This document shows positions 53,847 to 63,235 of a DNA stretch of 64,000 nucleotides, piece after piece. Where the stretch lies: the NCBI GenBank assembly GCA_965267435.1, contig OZ253960.1, positions 6,882,001-6,946,000 of the forward strand, in the 5' to 3' direction. Made by a program: the position numbers and the translations under genes. The stretch comes from JAWPMT01 sp965267435. GTDB lineage: Bacteria; Bacteroidota; Bacteroidia; Cytophagales; Cyclobacteriaceae. Within the stretch, counting starts at the first letter, position 1. Every line of letters begins with the position of its first letter. Below the pieces are notes generated by a model. It was given only the letters and a program-made list of their open reading frames with translations, searched no databases and was not told the origin of the DNA.

Positions 53847-54815
53847 TTACATCGTGATTGCCCAGTCGGCGCCGTCGGCCCTGGTCAATTCTACGGTGTG
53901 AGTACCCGGTCCGCAACCAGCAGCATATGAGATGGTAAGGACAGGCCCTTGAACATCGACCACTTGGATCGTCCAAGGACAGCCATAGCCATCAGCCGTG
54001 CTGAATGTTACTCGCTGACAAGTATCGAACATTCTCAAAGCTGAACCTGATTCCTGCTCGCAGCAGCCATAGACAGTCTGGTACAACCCGTACGTCCACG
54101 ATCCCATGGTGTACACACCATTGGCAGCAGTCTCAGTGATCTCAATTGTACCTGTATTGCCAGTGGCACCCCAGTCTGAAGCGATGATCTCGTAGTTCGC
54201 CGTTCCATTCAGGTCGGAGCTACAACCGACGTTCCACGCGAAGCCACATCCACCAAATGAAGGCTGGGCAGGCTCGTTGCACAAGTCAGAGTTGAGTGCT
54301 ACCGTCAGCTCTGTTCCATCGTCCAGGTTGAGGGGGAAGGTAAGCTGAAAGAAGTCACCTACTTCGAGAGAGTCGACGCTGGTGAACTTGGGGTCCAACA
54401 GTGCCAACGTCTCTACAATCTCGGGAGCAGTTACGATGATTTCAGAAGGCAATGAGGACACTGGAATGGTCATCATGTCTATCTGAGGATAAGTGAGATC
54501 CACGAACTCACCCCTGAACTCATCGAATTGACCTTCAAACTCCGTGAACTCCAGTCGAAGCGTAACCTCCTGTACGTCTGTGACGTCGAAATCATCGTAG
54601 TCCAGAGAGAAGGAAATTTGCTCGTCGTTCAAGTCATTGATGGCGTTGAAAAACAGGTCAGCAGGGTCCGAAGGAGGCACCACAGTGGTGTACGCCCCAA
54701 TGAACTGATTCAAATCTGGCTGCGGCGAAGGATTAGCATCTTCGTTTTCACAACCGGCGACTACCATCATTGTGATGATCATAATCGCGATAGTATATAA
54801 TTTGAAATTCTTCAT
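53847..54815 (-). CDS. SusCD-associated surface lipoprotein, paralogue 1
   Basis: The 322-residue protein has a lipoprotein signal (ITMMVVAGCENED, Cys22). After a linker come two beta-rich parts, the second with NVGCSSDLNGTANYEI, YGCCEQESGSALRMFDTCQRV and SYAAGCGPGTHTVEL, rich in likely disulfide cysteines. It is the third gene of the SusC-SusD operon, the position of surface substrate-binding lipoproteins (SusE/F-like). The protein at 62235-63221 has the same layout and similar CSSxL and TCC segments, so the two are paralogues. Ligand unknown. Confidence 0.8.
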   Translation of the reverse strand: MKNFKLYTIAIMIITMMVVAGCENEDANPSPQPDLNQFIGAYTTVVPPSDPADLFFNAINDLNDEQISFSLDYDDFDVTDVQEVTLRLEFTEFEGQFDEFRGEFVDLTYPQIDMMTIPVSSLPSEIIVTAPEIVETLALLDPKFTSVDSLEVGDFFQLTFPLNLDDGTELTVALNSDLCNEPAQPSFGGCGFAWNVGCSSDLNGTANYEIIASDWGATGNTGTIEITETAANGVYTMGSWTYGLYQTVYGCCEQESGSALRMFDTCQRVTFSTADGYGCPWTIQVVDVQGPVLTISYAAGCGPGTHTVELTRADGADWAITM

Positions 54816-54839
54816 TTCTTTTCTTGTTGTTAGAAAATT

Positions 54840-56453
54840 TTAGTTTGGATCCCAGAAAACAGCATCTGTCACCAGTACCTCTGGTGCGTTAGGGTTAGAT
54901 GTAGCTTCCGTCTGCCCGATTGGGAAGCGAATTGGGTAGGGAGCGAGAGGAACTAGCGACGCAGGCATGTCCAAAGGCATACCAGTACGACGGAAGTCAT
55001 TGTAGCTCTCGTATCCGTTACCGAACTGTGAGAAGAATTTCTCTTCGATGATCACATTGAGGCGCTGATTATCCGTGGAAGCTGCAGCGTAGTCAGCCAA
55101 GCGTGCGTTGACGTAAGCTGAGTCAGCAGATGAGAACGTTCCATTGAATGCAGGGCTATTGGGGTCACCACTTGCGGCGCTCCAGCCATAAACCCAACTC
55201 ATAGATTCGTAGATCGCTTCTTCCAGCAAATCTGCAGCATCACCTGTGGTGCCCAGCGTCAAAGCAGTCTCTGCAAGCATGAAAGCTCTCATTGCGCTGG
55301 TGATCCAAGGGGCTACACCGGCACCATTAGCTCCACGTCCAAGTGTCTGCTCTGTGCGACGACCGTCGTCGTAGCTACCGCCAACAGGATAAACACCCCA
55401 AGTGCTTCGGATGGAGTTGTCACCAGGAATACCTGAAGGATCTCCCATGTCACGGCCGATGTAGCCGTCGTTGGCAGGATCCGCAGAAAGAAGGTTCCAG
55501 TACTCACAATCCGTCCTTGTGTTACAAGGGGTAAGTTCAAACGTCAAGTCACCCAGAGATCCCTGCTTGTAGACAAAGTAGTTACGACGGGGATCGTCCT
55601 TGGACAGCAGCTTGTACATGAAGTAGTTGTTCATGTACTTCGTCTTAGCACCTGCTCCTTTGAACTCCTGCTGATAAATAGGGTGCTGGTTGTTCGGGTT
55701 GGTACCCGAAGCAAAGCTGAACACGAAGTTGTCGCTATTGCTGTCGATGAGATCATCTTCCGCGATGAGCGCATTGATGGCGCTCGTAGCACCAGCAGGA
55801 TCGACAAGTCTTTGTGTCACCCAGAGCTTCAACAACAACGTGTTGGCAGCTTTCTGCCAATCACCATAGTTACCACCGTAGACGAGATCAGTTGCTACCG
55901 CAGGCAATCCCTGAGTGATAGCAGAATCAAGATCCGCCTTGGCGTCGTCCAGCATCTCTATCAGACTAGGGTAGATGGACTCACCATTATCAAACACAGG
56001 ATTGGGGTTTGTTTCACCCTGAAGCGCCTCAGTGAAGGGCACATCTCCAAAGATGTCAACCATATAGGCAAACAAGTGTGCCTTGTGAACCTTGGCAATC
56101 CCTACGTGACCCCACTGCCCAGCTGCAGTCCCATCATCAATGATGGCCTGCAACTCTTTGAGTGATGCAGCATACAAGCCATTCCAGTCATTGTCGATCT
56201 GAGAACCGTCAATGCTGTGCTGGCTAGGTGCCAATCGGTAGTAGTGATTGACAAAGATAGAAGCATGCTCCTCGATATCCCTTGTCGTCCAGAAGGCCGC
56301 AGCTGCCTGAGCGCCAGGGAGTAGATTGTCGATAGAAGCCTCTGTGGGGTTATTCGGGTTTTCGTTGATGTCTAGCAACGTATCCTGACAGGAAAAGCTA
56401 GCCATCGCCAAAACTGCTACCCACAAGTAATTCCTATTAAATAAGTTTTTCAT
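54840..56453 (-). CDS. SusD/RagB family nutrient-binding outer membrane lipoprotein
   Basis: SusD-type lipoproteins cap the SusC channel and bind the incoming substrate. This 537-residue copy has a lipoprotein signal (VLAMASFSCQDT, Cys22) and the SusD-like_2 type sequence: LLDINENPNNPTEAS, FVNHYYRLAPSQ, AHLFAYMVDIFGDVPFTEA and the tetratricopeptide-like helices, ending in PNAPEVLVTDAVFWDPN. It lies 33 bases after SusC and 24 before the lipoprotein gene. This subgroup is often found with uptake of peptides or other non-starch substrates, so a glycan should not be assumed. Confidence 0.95.
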   Translation of the reverse strand: MKNLFNRNYLWVAVLAMASFSCQDTLLDINENPNNPTEASIDNLLPGAQAAAAFWTTRDIEEHASIFVNHYYRLAPSQHSIDGSQIDNDWNGLYAASLKELQAIIDDGTAAGQWGHVGIAKVHKAHLFAYMVDIFGDVPFTEALQGETNPNPVFDNGESIYPSLIEMLDDAKADLDSAITQGLPAVATDLVYGGNYGDWQKAANTLLLKLWVTQRLVDPAGATSAINALIAEDDLIDSNSDNFVFSFASGTNPNNQHPIYQQEFKGAGAKTKYMNNYFMYKLLSKDDPRRNYFVYKQGSLGDLTFELTPCNTRTDCEYWNLLSADPANDGYIGRDMGDPSGIPGDNSIRSTWGVYPVGGSYDDGRRTEQTLGRGANGAGVAPWITSAMRAFMLAETALTLGTTGDAADLLEEAIYESMSWVYGWSAASGDPNSPAFNGTFSSADSAYVNARLADYAAASTDNQRLNVIIEEKFFSQFGNGYESYNDFRRTGMPLDMPASLVPLAPYPIRFPIGQTEATSNPNAPEVLVTDAVFWDPN

Positions 56454-56486
56454 AATTATATCTTCGAAACAATTAATCTGTGATCT

Positions 56487-59400
56487 CTAGAATGTCAGTC
56501 TCAGGTTTACTCCGTATCTGCGAGTAGTAGGGATGATACCGAAGTCCACACCCTGAGCATTACCAGACTGGAATGGGCTTAAGCCGTTGACATTTCCAGC
56601 TCCCAATGAGTTAGTATCAGGATCGAAGTTCAGATCATCAGGGAAGTTCACCGCGCTGAACCATAGGTTACGACCAGTGAGTGAAATGTTCACCGAACCA
56701 AATGGTGTCTTGTCGATGATACTCGTAGGCAGATCATAACCCAGAGTCACTTCTCTCAGTCTGATTGTGGTCGCATCGAATACAGAGAACTCATCTGCAC
56801 CAGCAGATCCAAATGTGTTGATGAAGTACCAGTCGTTGACTGTCAACATCGTACCATTAGGAATGGTGTTGCCAGCATCGTCCAATACGGCCTGCTGTGT
56901 TACAGGATCACCTACTACACCAGGGATGTACACAAGGACTCTTCGTCCATCAGGGTGGTCAGGAATGGTTCCCTCTGTCAAACCACGCCCGTAGACCTGG
57001 TTGTACGTTCCTGAGAACATATCGCCACCGTGACGGTACTCGAGCAATGCAGTGAGGCTCAGCCCTTTCCATCTCCACGTAGAAGTCACGTTCAGCATGA
57101 AATCAGGGTTGGGATCACCAATCAACTGAAGGTCCGTAGGGATGATCAACTTACCAGTAGAAGGGTCTACGAGCAATTGTCCATCGTCGGAACGAGCTGC
57201 CTTTGAACCTTTGATCTGACCGTAAGGCTCGCCCACAATGTGGCTAACCTGCACACTGTTACCAAAACCATTCACAAATACTTCATCCAAACCGTCAGTC
57301 AGTTCGTTGACGACATTTCGGTTGCGAGTGAACGTTGTGAACAAGTTCCAGGAGAAGCCATTGGACAACTGCACAGGAGTGAAATCCAATGCTGCCTCAA
57401 TACCTTCGTTGGTCACCTCACCAATGTTTACCACTCGGGATGTAAATCCTGAAGAGGCAGGTACGGTGATCGGTACAATCTGGTCTGTAGACTTACGATT
57501 GTAGTAAGAGATATCGAGCCCGATTCTGTTGTTCCAGAACTTCAACTCAGCACCTACTTCTATCTCTGTAGTGAACTCAGGAGTCAGATTCTCATTACCC
57601 AACTGTGCTCCGATAGACTGTACGTTCACGGGCGTTCCCGCACCTTGAGGAGTCCAGGGGTAGCCGATTGCGGCGATGTTGTTACCAGGACCCGTAGGGT
57701 TGGTGAAGAAGTTGACAGACTGCGTCAGATATGCATCGGTGTCGTTACCCACACGAGCGTAGGAGGTACGCAGCTTTCCGAAGTTGAGGATGTCATTGCT
57801 GAGTCCCAATGCTTCAGTGAAAGCCCATGCCACACTCGCACCACCATAGAAGTAGCTTCTCTCATCTTGAGGAAGAGTGGACGTCCAGTCATTTCGTCCG
57901 GTGATGTTGACGAACAACCACTCACGGAAGTCAAACGTCAAGTCAGCATACAGTGCCTGATAGCCACGCTCTGTCAAACCGCCTCCGAAAGGCACAACAG
58001 AAGAAGTGTTGTCCAGGTCATGGATGCCAGGGATGATGATGTTCGTTCCCGCATAAGCCTGACGATTCAGCGTACGAAGGTTGGCGTTGTAACCAACAAG
58101 CGCTCGCAATCCGATCTCAGAAGAGATTTGGCGCGTGGCAGAAAAGATCAAGTCCTGATTGAGCTCTCGGTTGTTGATCTGATCATCAAGGATCTGACCC
58201 AGAGGAGTTACACCGTTCACGTTTCCTTTCGGCTGTACTTCGAGGTTACGCTGCTGATAAGTGTTGAAACCACCTTTCCAGCTTACGTTCAACCAATCGG
58301 TGATGTCGTAGGCAAAGCTGATATAACCATAGAATCTATCGACATCGCTCATGTGAGGAGCGTTTTGTGTCAACCAGTAAGGGTTGTCGTTGTCAGGTCG
58401 GTAAAACGCCTGATTGCCATTGGCATCTTCGTACGGATAGCCTGCCACGTTCACATTAGGTGGCGTGTAGAGCAATCGCTCGGTGATAGACAATCCACCT
58501 GCAAACAAACCAGAAGTAGGAGGAGAGGTCAGCTCATTGCGTACATACGTCAAGCTACCTCCGACGCGCAGGCCGTTGTTCAACTTCATGTTGCCACCGA
58601 AGTTGATGCTGGTACGGGATGCATCGTTTTCAGGAGTGATACCCTTGATGTCTGAGCGTGAAAGCCCGGCAGTTACAGAGCCATTTTCATTCCCTCCAGA
58701 GACGCTCACACCGTAATCGAACGACGTTCCTGTTCTGAAGAAGTCTTCAGGCGTGTTGTACGACTGAAGCAATACCGAATCATTGGCAAACTCCGGGAAG
58801 TACGGTGTTCCGTTAGGGTTGTTGTAGCGATCGTAAGGGTGAGGTACCCAAGGACGTCCAGTGGCAGGATCAATACTATTGATCAAGTTGGAGTTTACAG
58901 GTACTGACCATTCCGGCTGATTCACATCAAAAGAGGCTCCCCAGGTACCGAAGTTTCCATCGACGTACTTGAAGTTGTTTCCTTGTGTGTATCGTGTCTG
59001 ATAATCAGGTAGGTTAGATACTTGCTCGAAGTTGACAGAAGCGTTTACAGCTACCTCTAGTCCCTTCTGCGAAGCTCGGGCGCTACCAGACTTAGTGGTG
59101 ATCACGATCACGCCATTAGCAGCCCTTGATCCGTAAAGTGCGGCAGCAGCAGCACCTTTCAATACAGTCATGGACTCGATATTGGTAGGATCGAGGTCAA
59201 AGGACCGGTTCGACCCGGCAGTACGGCTGGTGAAGCTACCTGTTGTGAAGGTAGTGTTGTCAAATGGCACACCATCCACTACGAATAGCGGTTGGTTGTT
59301 ACCAAGAAGTGAAGAATTACCACGGATCGTGATATTCGTTCCTTCCGCAACGCCACCACCGCCACCGACGATGTTAACCCCGGCAACTTTACCTTGTAAG

Positions 59401-59819
59401 CTTCTCACGATATCTGGCTCGGATTTCTGGGCAACAACGTCACCGTCAAGATCCTGGACAGAGTATCCCAGAGCCTTTTTCTCTCTGGAAATACCCAAAG
59501 CAGTAACGACGACTTCCTGCAGTTCCTGTACATCAGACTTCATGACTACATCGATTACAGATCTAGCCCCGACTTCTACCTCCATAGCCTCAAGGCCGAT
59601 GAAAGAAAACACCAGTGTTGAATTGTCGGGTACTGAAATTGAATATTTACCCGTCAGGTCAGTGGTGGTTCCGTTGGTGGTTCCTTTCACCACCACGTTG
59701 GCACCAGGGACTTCAGCACCGGTGTCATCGGTGACCGTCCCCGTCACTACACGCTGCGCTTGCACCGAAAAGGCTAGCAGCATGCAGAGCATTCCAAGTA
59801 AAATGTTCTTCATAAGCAT
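56487..59819 (-). CDS. SusC/RagA family TonB-linked outer membrane transporter
   Basis: The 1110-residue protein has a signal peptide (CMLLAFSVQAQ), an N-terminal carboxypeptidase-regulatory-like domain (about residues 23-100, VVTGTVTDDTGAEVPGANVVVKG), a plug domain with VVTALGISREKKALGYSVQDL and AAAALYGSRAANGVIVITTKSG, and a 22-strand barrel ending in YGVNLRLTF. It imports a large ligand using TonB energy, with SusD as lid. It is first in the operon SusC-SusD-lipoprotein. ATG 59819 is used; ATG 59813 is two codons further in. AATTGTAAAAAAG lies 56 bases upstream. Confidence 0.96.
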   Translation of the reverse strand: MLMKNILLGMLCMLLAFSVQAQRVVTGTVTDDTGAEVPGANVVVKGTTNGTTTDLTGKYSISVPDNSTLVFSFIGLEAMEVEVGARSVIDVVMKSDVQELQEVVVTALGISREKKALGYSVQDLDGDVVAQKSEPDIVRSLQGKVAGVNIVGGGGGVAEGTNITIRGNSSLLGNNQPLFVVDGVPFDNTTFTTGSFTSRTAGSNRSFDLDPTNIESMTVLKGAAAAALYGSRAANGVIVITTKSGSARASQKGLEVAVNASVNFEQVSNLPDYQTRYTQGNNFKYVDGNFGTWGASFDVNQPEWSVPVNSNLINSIDPATGRPWVPHPYDRYNNPNGTPYFPEFANDSVLLQSYNTPEDFFRTGTSFDYGVSVSGGNENGSVTAGLSRSDIKGITPENDASRTSINFGGNMKLNNGLRVGGSLTYVRNELTSPPTSGLFAGGLSITERLLYTPPNVNVAGYPYEDANGNQAFYRPDNDNPYWLTQNAPHMSDVDRFYGYISFAYDITDWLNVSWKGGFNTYQQRNLEVQPKGNVNGVTPLGQILDDQINNRELNQDLIFSATRQISSEIGLRALVGYNANLRTLNRQAYAGTNIIIPGIHDLDNTSSVVPFGGGLTERGYQALYADLTFDFREWLFVNITGRNDWTSTLPQDERSYFYGGASVAWAFTEALGLSNDILNFGKLRTSYARVGNDTDAYLTQSVNFFTNPTGPGNNIAAIGYPWTPQGAGTPVNVQSIGAQLGNENLTPEFTTEIEVGAELKFWNNRIGLDISYYNRKSTDQIVPITVPASSGFTSRVVNIGEVTNEGIEAALDFTPVQLSNGFSWNLFTTFTRNRNVVNELTDGLDEVFVNGFGNSVQVSHIVGEPYGQIKGSKAARSDDGQLLVDPSTGKLIIPTDLQLIGDPNPDFMLNVTSTWRWKGLSLTALLEYRHGGDMFSGTYNQVYGRGLTEGTIPDHPDGRRVLVYIPGVVGDPVTQQAVLDDAGNTIPNGTMLTVNDWYFINTFGSAGADEFSVFDATTIRLREVTLGYDLPTSIIDKTPFGSVNISLTGRNLWFSAVNFPDDLNFDPDTNSLGAGNVNGLSPFQSGNAQGVDFGIIPTTRRYGVNLRLTF

Positions 59820-60514
59820 ACGAATTAAAATTTTGGATTTTATCGAGGTAATGATAGAAGTAAAAAGAAGCGACGAATTGTAAAAAAGAAGGATGACGAG
59901 AGTAGGGGTTTGCTTCTGTTTTACTACCCGAAAAGATTTATACCGTCATATAGTAAGCTAATAATCAGAACATTACATCATATATGCTCTATATGCAGAA
60001 TATTATTCGTAGATAGTATAAATGACAACTCTATTATTTCAATTTTGGGGCTACGGCCGATATGGTCAGAGGTTGCCTGTCGGTCGATACTAATTGTACT
60101 GACGCCAGAATCAATGATGAATTTCAAGCACAAAAAATGTGTCGGAGAAGAAAATTTGGTATTGCACTTAGCCGCGTTGCCGGGATTCGTCTTCCAAATG
60201 GTCGTGGATACGCCGGGTATCGGTTCGACATCATTATTCGAATCGGGCAGAGGTTTGAGGGAAGGAACTGGTGGCACTCTTTGCGAATGCCTTATGTCGC
60301 GGCATCGCTTTTGACAAGTAATAGCACGGGGATTGATAACAAACCGGACGGATGATACCCTGCCGATCATTCTAAGAGATAGTTAATAATTAGAACTGCC
60401 TCGTTAACAATCCAGATCCTTTACATGGGATTCTTGAAAGTTTACACAGTCGCATGCTGATAGGTAAGTGGGTCGTGATCTAAAGCAGTATTCCAATAAA
60501 GGCAAAACCAACTT
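59820..60514. other. 695-base divergent intergenic region, SusC/AraC gene 2
   Basis: This A/T-rich region contains no gene I can support. Reading frames of 97-134 codons on both strands around 59910-60370 overlap one another and have no recognisable protein features. The region must hold the leftward SusC promoter and the rightward AraC promoter. AATTGTAAAAAAG is at 59876-59888. A worn gene remnant in 60060-60360 is possible, because that part is less A/T-rich than its flanks. Confidence 0.45.
59876..59888 (+). repeat. AATTGTAAAAAAG motif, copy 3
   Basis: This exact copy lies 56 bases upstream of the SusC start, on the opposite strand to the gene. A near copy, AATTGTAAAAGAAG (52049-52062), lies upstream of the small exported protein gene at 51932. 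Confidence 0.5.
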
Positions 60515-61351
60515 ATGTACGCGACTCAAATTATACCTCCTAAGGACTTAGAGGCTGTAGATAGCATTTGGAAGGTGGACCTGGACGGCCGCAGGGCTAC
60601 CTATGGATATTATTATCTGCCTGACAATTATTCTGAGCTTATCCTCGTGCTGAAAGGCTCGTTTCAGCGACTTGTTATTGGTACCCGGCAAAAAGTACAA
60701 ATGGAAGAAGGGCATTGCTATCTGGCTCCAGCCAGAAGCAAGGGGACCATACTTTATGCCAATGCTGATGCGACATTTCTGGTGTTGAAACTTCGACCGA
60801 ACCTTCATAACCCGATCATACACACCAAGCACTTCCATTCTCGCAACGAGGTCAAAGATGTGGATCTCAGTGACTATATCGATGACGACTGGGAGTTGGC
60901 GATACTGTCTGCGAATGCAAGGATAGTCCTGGGGCGGCTGTATGAATTCCTCGAAGATCAGTACAGGTTGTCAAAAGCTGCTGATCCGGTTGTCGAAGAT
61001 TGCCTCGAGGTCATCAGAGACCGCCATGGCGAGATCAAGGTGATGGACCTTTATGACAGGGCCGGTGTTTCCAAGTCCACACTCGAGGACCGCTTCAATA
61101 AGGAAATGGGTCTGAGTCCTAAAGAGTTCTGCAAGATCGAGAAGATCAACTTTTTCCTGAGCAACTATCGGCGGTTCGGAGATAACATGACACTTACGCA
61201 ATTGACTTTCAAGAGTGGCTACTACGACCAGAGTCACTTGATCAAAGAGTTCCGGTACTTCGTGGACCTCAGTCCTCGCAAGTACTTGCGGGAGGTCAAT
61301 AGGCTCGATCTAAGATCGCAACCGCAGGTAGTTCTGGCGATGGCTGACTAA
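60515..61351 (+). CDS. AraC family regulator, paralogue 2
   Basis: The 278-residue protein has the same layout as the regulator at 49557: a cupin-like sensor (FQRLVIGTRQKVQMEEGHCYLAP) and an AraC DNA-binding domain (VMDLYDRAGVSKSTLEDRFNKEMGLSPKEF, then SGYYDQSHLIKEFRYFVDLSPRKYL). Differences concentrate in residues 100-185, the linker between sensor and DNA-binding parts, while the recognition helices are nearly the same. It is divergent from SusC and followed by the gene at 61439, the paralogue of the protein next to AraC 1. It probably controls the SusC operon, which is inference from position. Confidence 0.92.
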   Translation: MYATQIIPPKDLEAVDSIWKVDLDGRRATYGYYYLPDNYSELILVLKGSFQRLVIGTRQKVQMEEGHCYLAPARSKGTILYANADATFLVLKLRPNLHNPIIHTKHFHSRNEVKDVDLSDYIDDDWELAILSANARIVLGRLYEFLEDQYRLSKAADPVVEDCLEVIRDRHGEIKVMDLYDRAGVSKSTLEDRFNKEMGLSPKEFCKIEKINFFLSNYRRFGDNMTLTQLTFKSGYYDQSHLIKEFRYFVDLSPRKYLREVNRLDLRSQPQVVLAMAD

Positions 61352-61376
61352 GCAATTGATGTCTTTGCTTTCCGTG

Positions 61377-61411
61377 GAGCGCTGATCTAATGGGGCGCTC
61401 TTTGAACTTTT
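61377..61411 (+). terminator. Possible terminator after AraC gene 2
   Basis: GAGCGC (61377-61382) pairs with GCGCTC (61395-61400), followed by a T-rich stretch. It is a weak hairpin with a 12-base loop and would separate AraC gene 2 from the next gene. Confidence 0.45.
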
Positions 61412-61438
61412 ATCTAGTTGCCTCCTAATTCTTTTCGC

Positions 61439-62155
61439 GTGAGTACCAAAAAACCGACACTATCTCCATCAGTTCTTGCACTGGCGCTTACCATGGGTTT
61501 GCCCGTGGGCTTAAGTGCTCAACACGACCAGGAGGTCTTTCTGGTCGACAGGCATACCAATCCTGGCTTTGTGCTTCGAGAAATACCTCTGTCACCTCCT
61601 GAACTGGAGGGCTCCACTTATATCAATGACGACTGGCAGCGGGCAGAAATGATACTCCGAGACGGTAAAGTCCTCAGTGGGGTGCAGGTGAGGTATGATA
61701 TGCTCAATGATCTCTTTGAGGTCAGATATGAAGACTTGAGTCGATGGCTGAACCCTGAATTGTTTACAGAGGTGAGAATCTATGATGACCCCTTCAATTC
61801 TTCCAAATACTCTACCTACCAGCCGTTTAGGAATTTCGATTCTACCCAATCTGGTGTGGCCCGCACGTTACATTCGGATGAGGACTTCAGTGTCATTCAG
61901 AGGCCTTTTGTAGAAGTGAAAGAGCCCACTTACGTGCCAACCCATCACATCGGCAACAGGAACAAACAGGTACTACAGAAAGAGGTTTTCTACTTGGTAA
62001 AGGATAAGAAGAGTATCCCTTTCAAAAGGACGAAGGGCTCTCTGGCGGAGTTAACCGGGATGAGCCCCAAGGAATTGAAGAAGCTACTGAAGGCGGAAGG
62101 GATCAACCTTCAGGAGGATGCCGACCTCCTTCGCGTAGTGAGGCTGGCGTTATAG
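61439..62155 (+). CDS. Exported protein of an uptake-locus-associated family, paralogue 2
   Basis: A GTG at 61439 starts a 238-residue protein with a good signal peptide (SVLALALTMGLPVGLSAQ); a TTG seven codons upstream is the alternative. The segment GSTYINDDWQRAEMILRDGKVLSGVQVRYD corresponds to GTPYLSEEWVSGEVLTKDGQ in the paralogue at 51249-51932. The C-terminal part (about residues 175-225, QKEVFYLVKDKKSIPFKRTKG) is basic and helical and includes a motif resembling LxxLTGMSPKELKKLL. It follows AraC gene 2 on the same strand. Function unknown. Confidence 0.7.
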   Translation: MSTKKPTLSPSVLALALTMGLPVGLSAQHDQEVFLVDRHTNPGFVLREIPLSPPELEGSTYINDDWQRAEMILRDGKVLSGVQVRYDMLNDLFEVRYEDLSRWLNPELFTEVRIYDDPFNSSKYSTYQPFRNFDSTQSGVARTLHSDEDFSVIQRPFVEVKEPTYVPTHHIGNRNKQVLQKEVFYLVKDKKSIPFKRTKGSLAELTGMSPKELKKLLKAEGINLQEDADLLRVVRLAL

Positions 62156-62180
62156 TGCAGTCTGCGAATTATATTTTCGA

Positions 62181-62211
62181 AAAAAAGGCTGACCCTTTCG
62201 GGCCAGCCTTT
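62181..62211. terminator. Bidirectional terminator
   Basis: AAAGGCTG (62184-62191) pairs with CAGCCTTT (62204-62211), extended by CCC/GGG around a TTTC loop. The A-run at 62181-62186 gives a T-run leftward, and a T-rich tail follows rightward. It lies between two convergent genes. Confidence 0.88.
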
Positions 62212-62234
62212 CTTCTTTACCGATAAATAACGAC

Positions 62235-63221
62235 CTACTGCGGCGTAAGCGTTGCCACGCCGGCAATGGCGTTGACTTCATCATTGAACGTGATGGTCCA
62301 GACACCCGTCGTCTCATCGATTGACGCGCCCGACCCCGATCCGGTATAGCTGAGCACCGATGCGGCATCGACTAAGCTAAAGTTCGCGCAGACATCTACC
62401 ACTCTGATGGGCTCAGGATCTATCCCAAAAGGGGCAATGTGACCCGCGAGGATATCTGAGATCTCATAGGTACCGCTGCCGAGATCAGTGATCGTGGCAG
62501 TTCTGCCCGACTGCTGGGGCCCCAATGCAAGCCCGCAGCAGGTGCTGGTGACATTGGTTGTCAGGTCATAGGTGGCAGATCCGCCTGGGATCAAGTTGGA
62601 GGAGCAGGACACATTGTAGGTCACCTGATAGTCAAATCCGGGGTTGTTCGTTCCACCACTATAGTTCACACTGAAGTTGGGGAGGTGACTCCCGGAAGCA
62701 TCTTGCACAAAAGCCGGCAAGCTGCTGCCATCCTGAAAATTGATCCCACAGACGAATGTGAACACATCGCCCACATTGATGTCGTCGCTGGAATTCAGCG
62801 AAGGAAGGATGTTCACAAGGTCCCCGACCCCGGTCATCGCTACGGTGACAGGCCAGGTGCTGTATGAATTCAAAACACCAATTTCTGTAGTGCCGGTAGC
62901 AGTGTTCAAATAGGAAACCACCAGGTCGACAGATTCTACCGACCGAAACTCGGTATTGGTATTGAGTCGTCCATCGCCGCCATTGGTAAGACCGCCATCG
63001 TCACTTTGCTCCGCATCAATGGTAAAATCGATCGTGAACTCAATAGGTGACGTATCAAAATTGAAGGAGTCGATGAATCCAAGGTCATTAGCAGTCCGCT
63101 GCATATTGGGGAGTGCCCCCGTATCGAAATCATCGAGTTCAAACAGCTTGTCATCGTCCACACAGGATGTGAATAGACCAACCCCGAGTGATAAGAAAAA
63201 TATATATGCTATTCTTTTCAT
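62235..63221 (-). CDS. SusCD-associated surface lipoprotein, paralogue 2
   Basis: The 328-residue protein has a lipoprotein signal (LGVGLFTSCVDDD, Cys20). Its C-terminal half has NVSCSSNLIPGGSATYDL and TSTCCGLALGP, which correspond to CSSDLNGTANYEI and YGCCEQE in the protein at 53847-54815, followed by a similar beta-rich ending. It lies 14 bases after a SusD gene, so it is the accessory lipoprotein of a second SusC-SusD locus. The binding substrate is unknown. Confidence 0.8.
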   Translation of the reverse strand: MKRIAYIFFLSLGVGLFTSCVDDDKLFELDDFDTGALPNMQRTANDLGFIDSFNFDTSPIEFTIDFTIDAEQSDDGGLTNGGDGRLNTNTEFRSVESVDLVVSYLNTATGTTEIGVLNSYSTWPVTVAMTGVGDLVNILPSLNSSDDINVGDVFTFVCGINFQDGSSLPAFVQDASGSHLPNFSVNYSGGTNNPGFDYQVTYNVSCSSNLIPGGSATYDLTTNVTSTCCGLALGPQQSGRTATITDLGSGTYEISDILAGHIAPFGIDPEPIRVVDVCANFSLVDAASVLSYTGSGSGASIDETTGVWTITFNDEVNAIAGVATLTPQ

Positions 63222-63235
63222 TTTGTTGTCATTAA

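Noticed and set aside
57645..58655. 336-codon plus-strand reading frame inside the SusC gene
   Set aside because: It lies antisense to conserved SusC barrel sequence and has no protein features of its own.
59910..60370. Overlapping reading frames of 97-134 codons on both strands
   Set aside because: None has a signal peptide, domain or sensible composition, and they overlap one another; at most a remnant.
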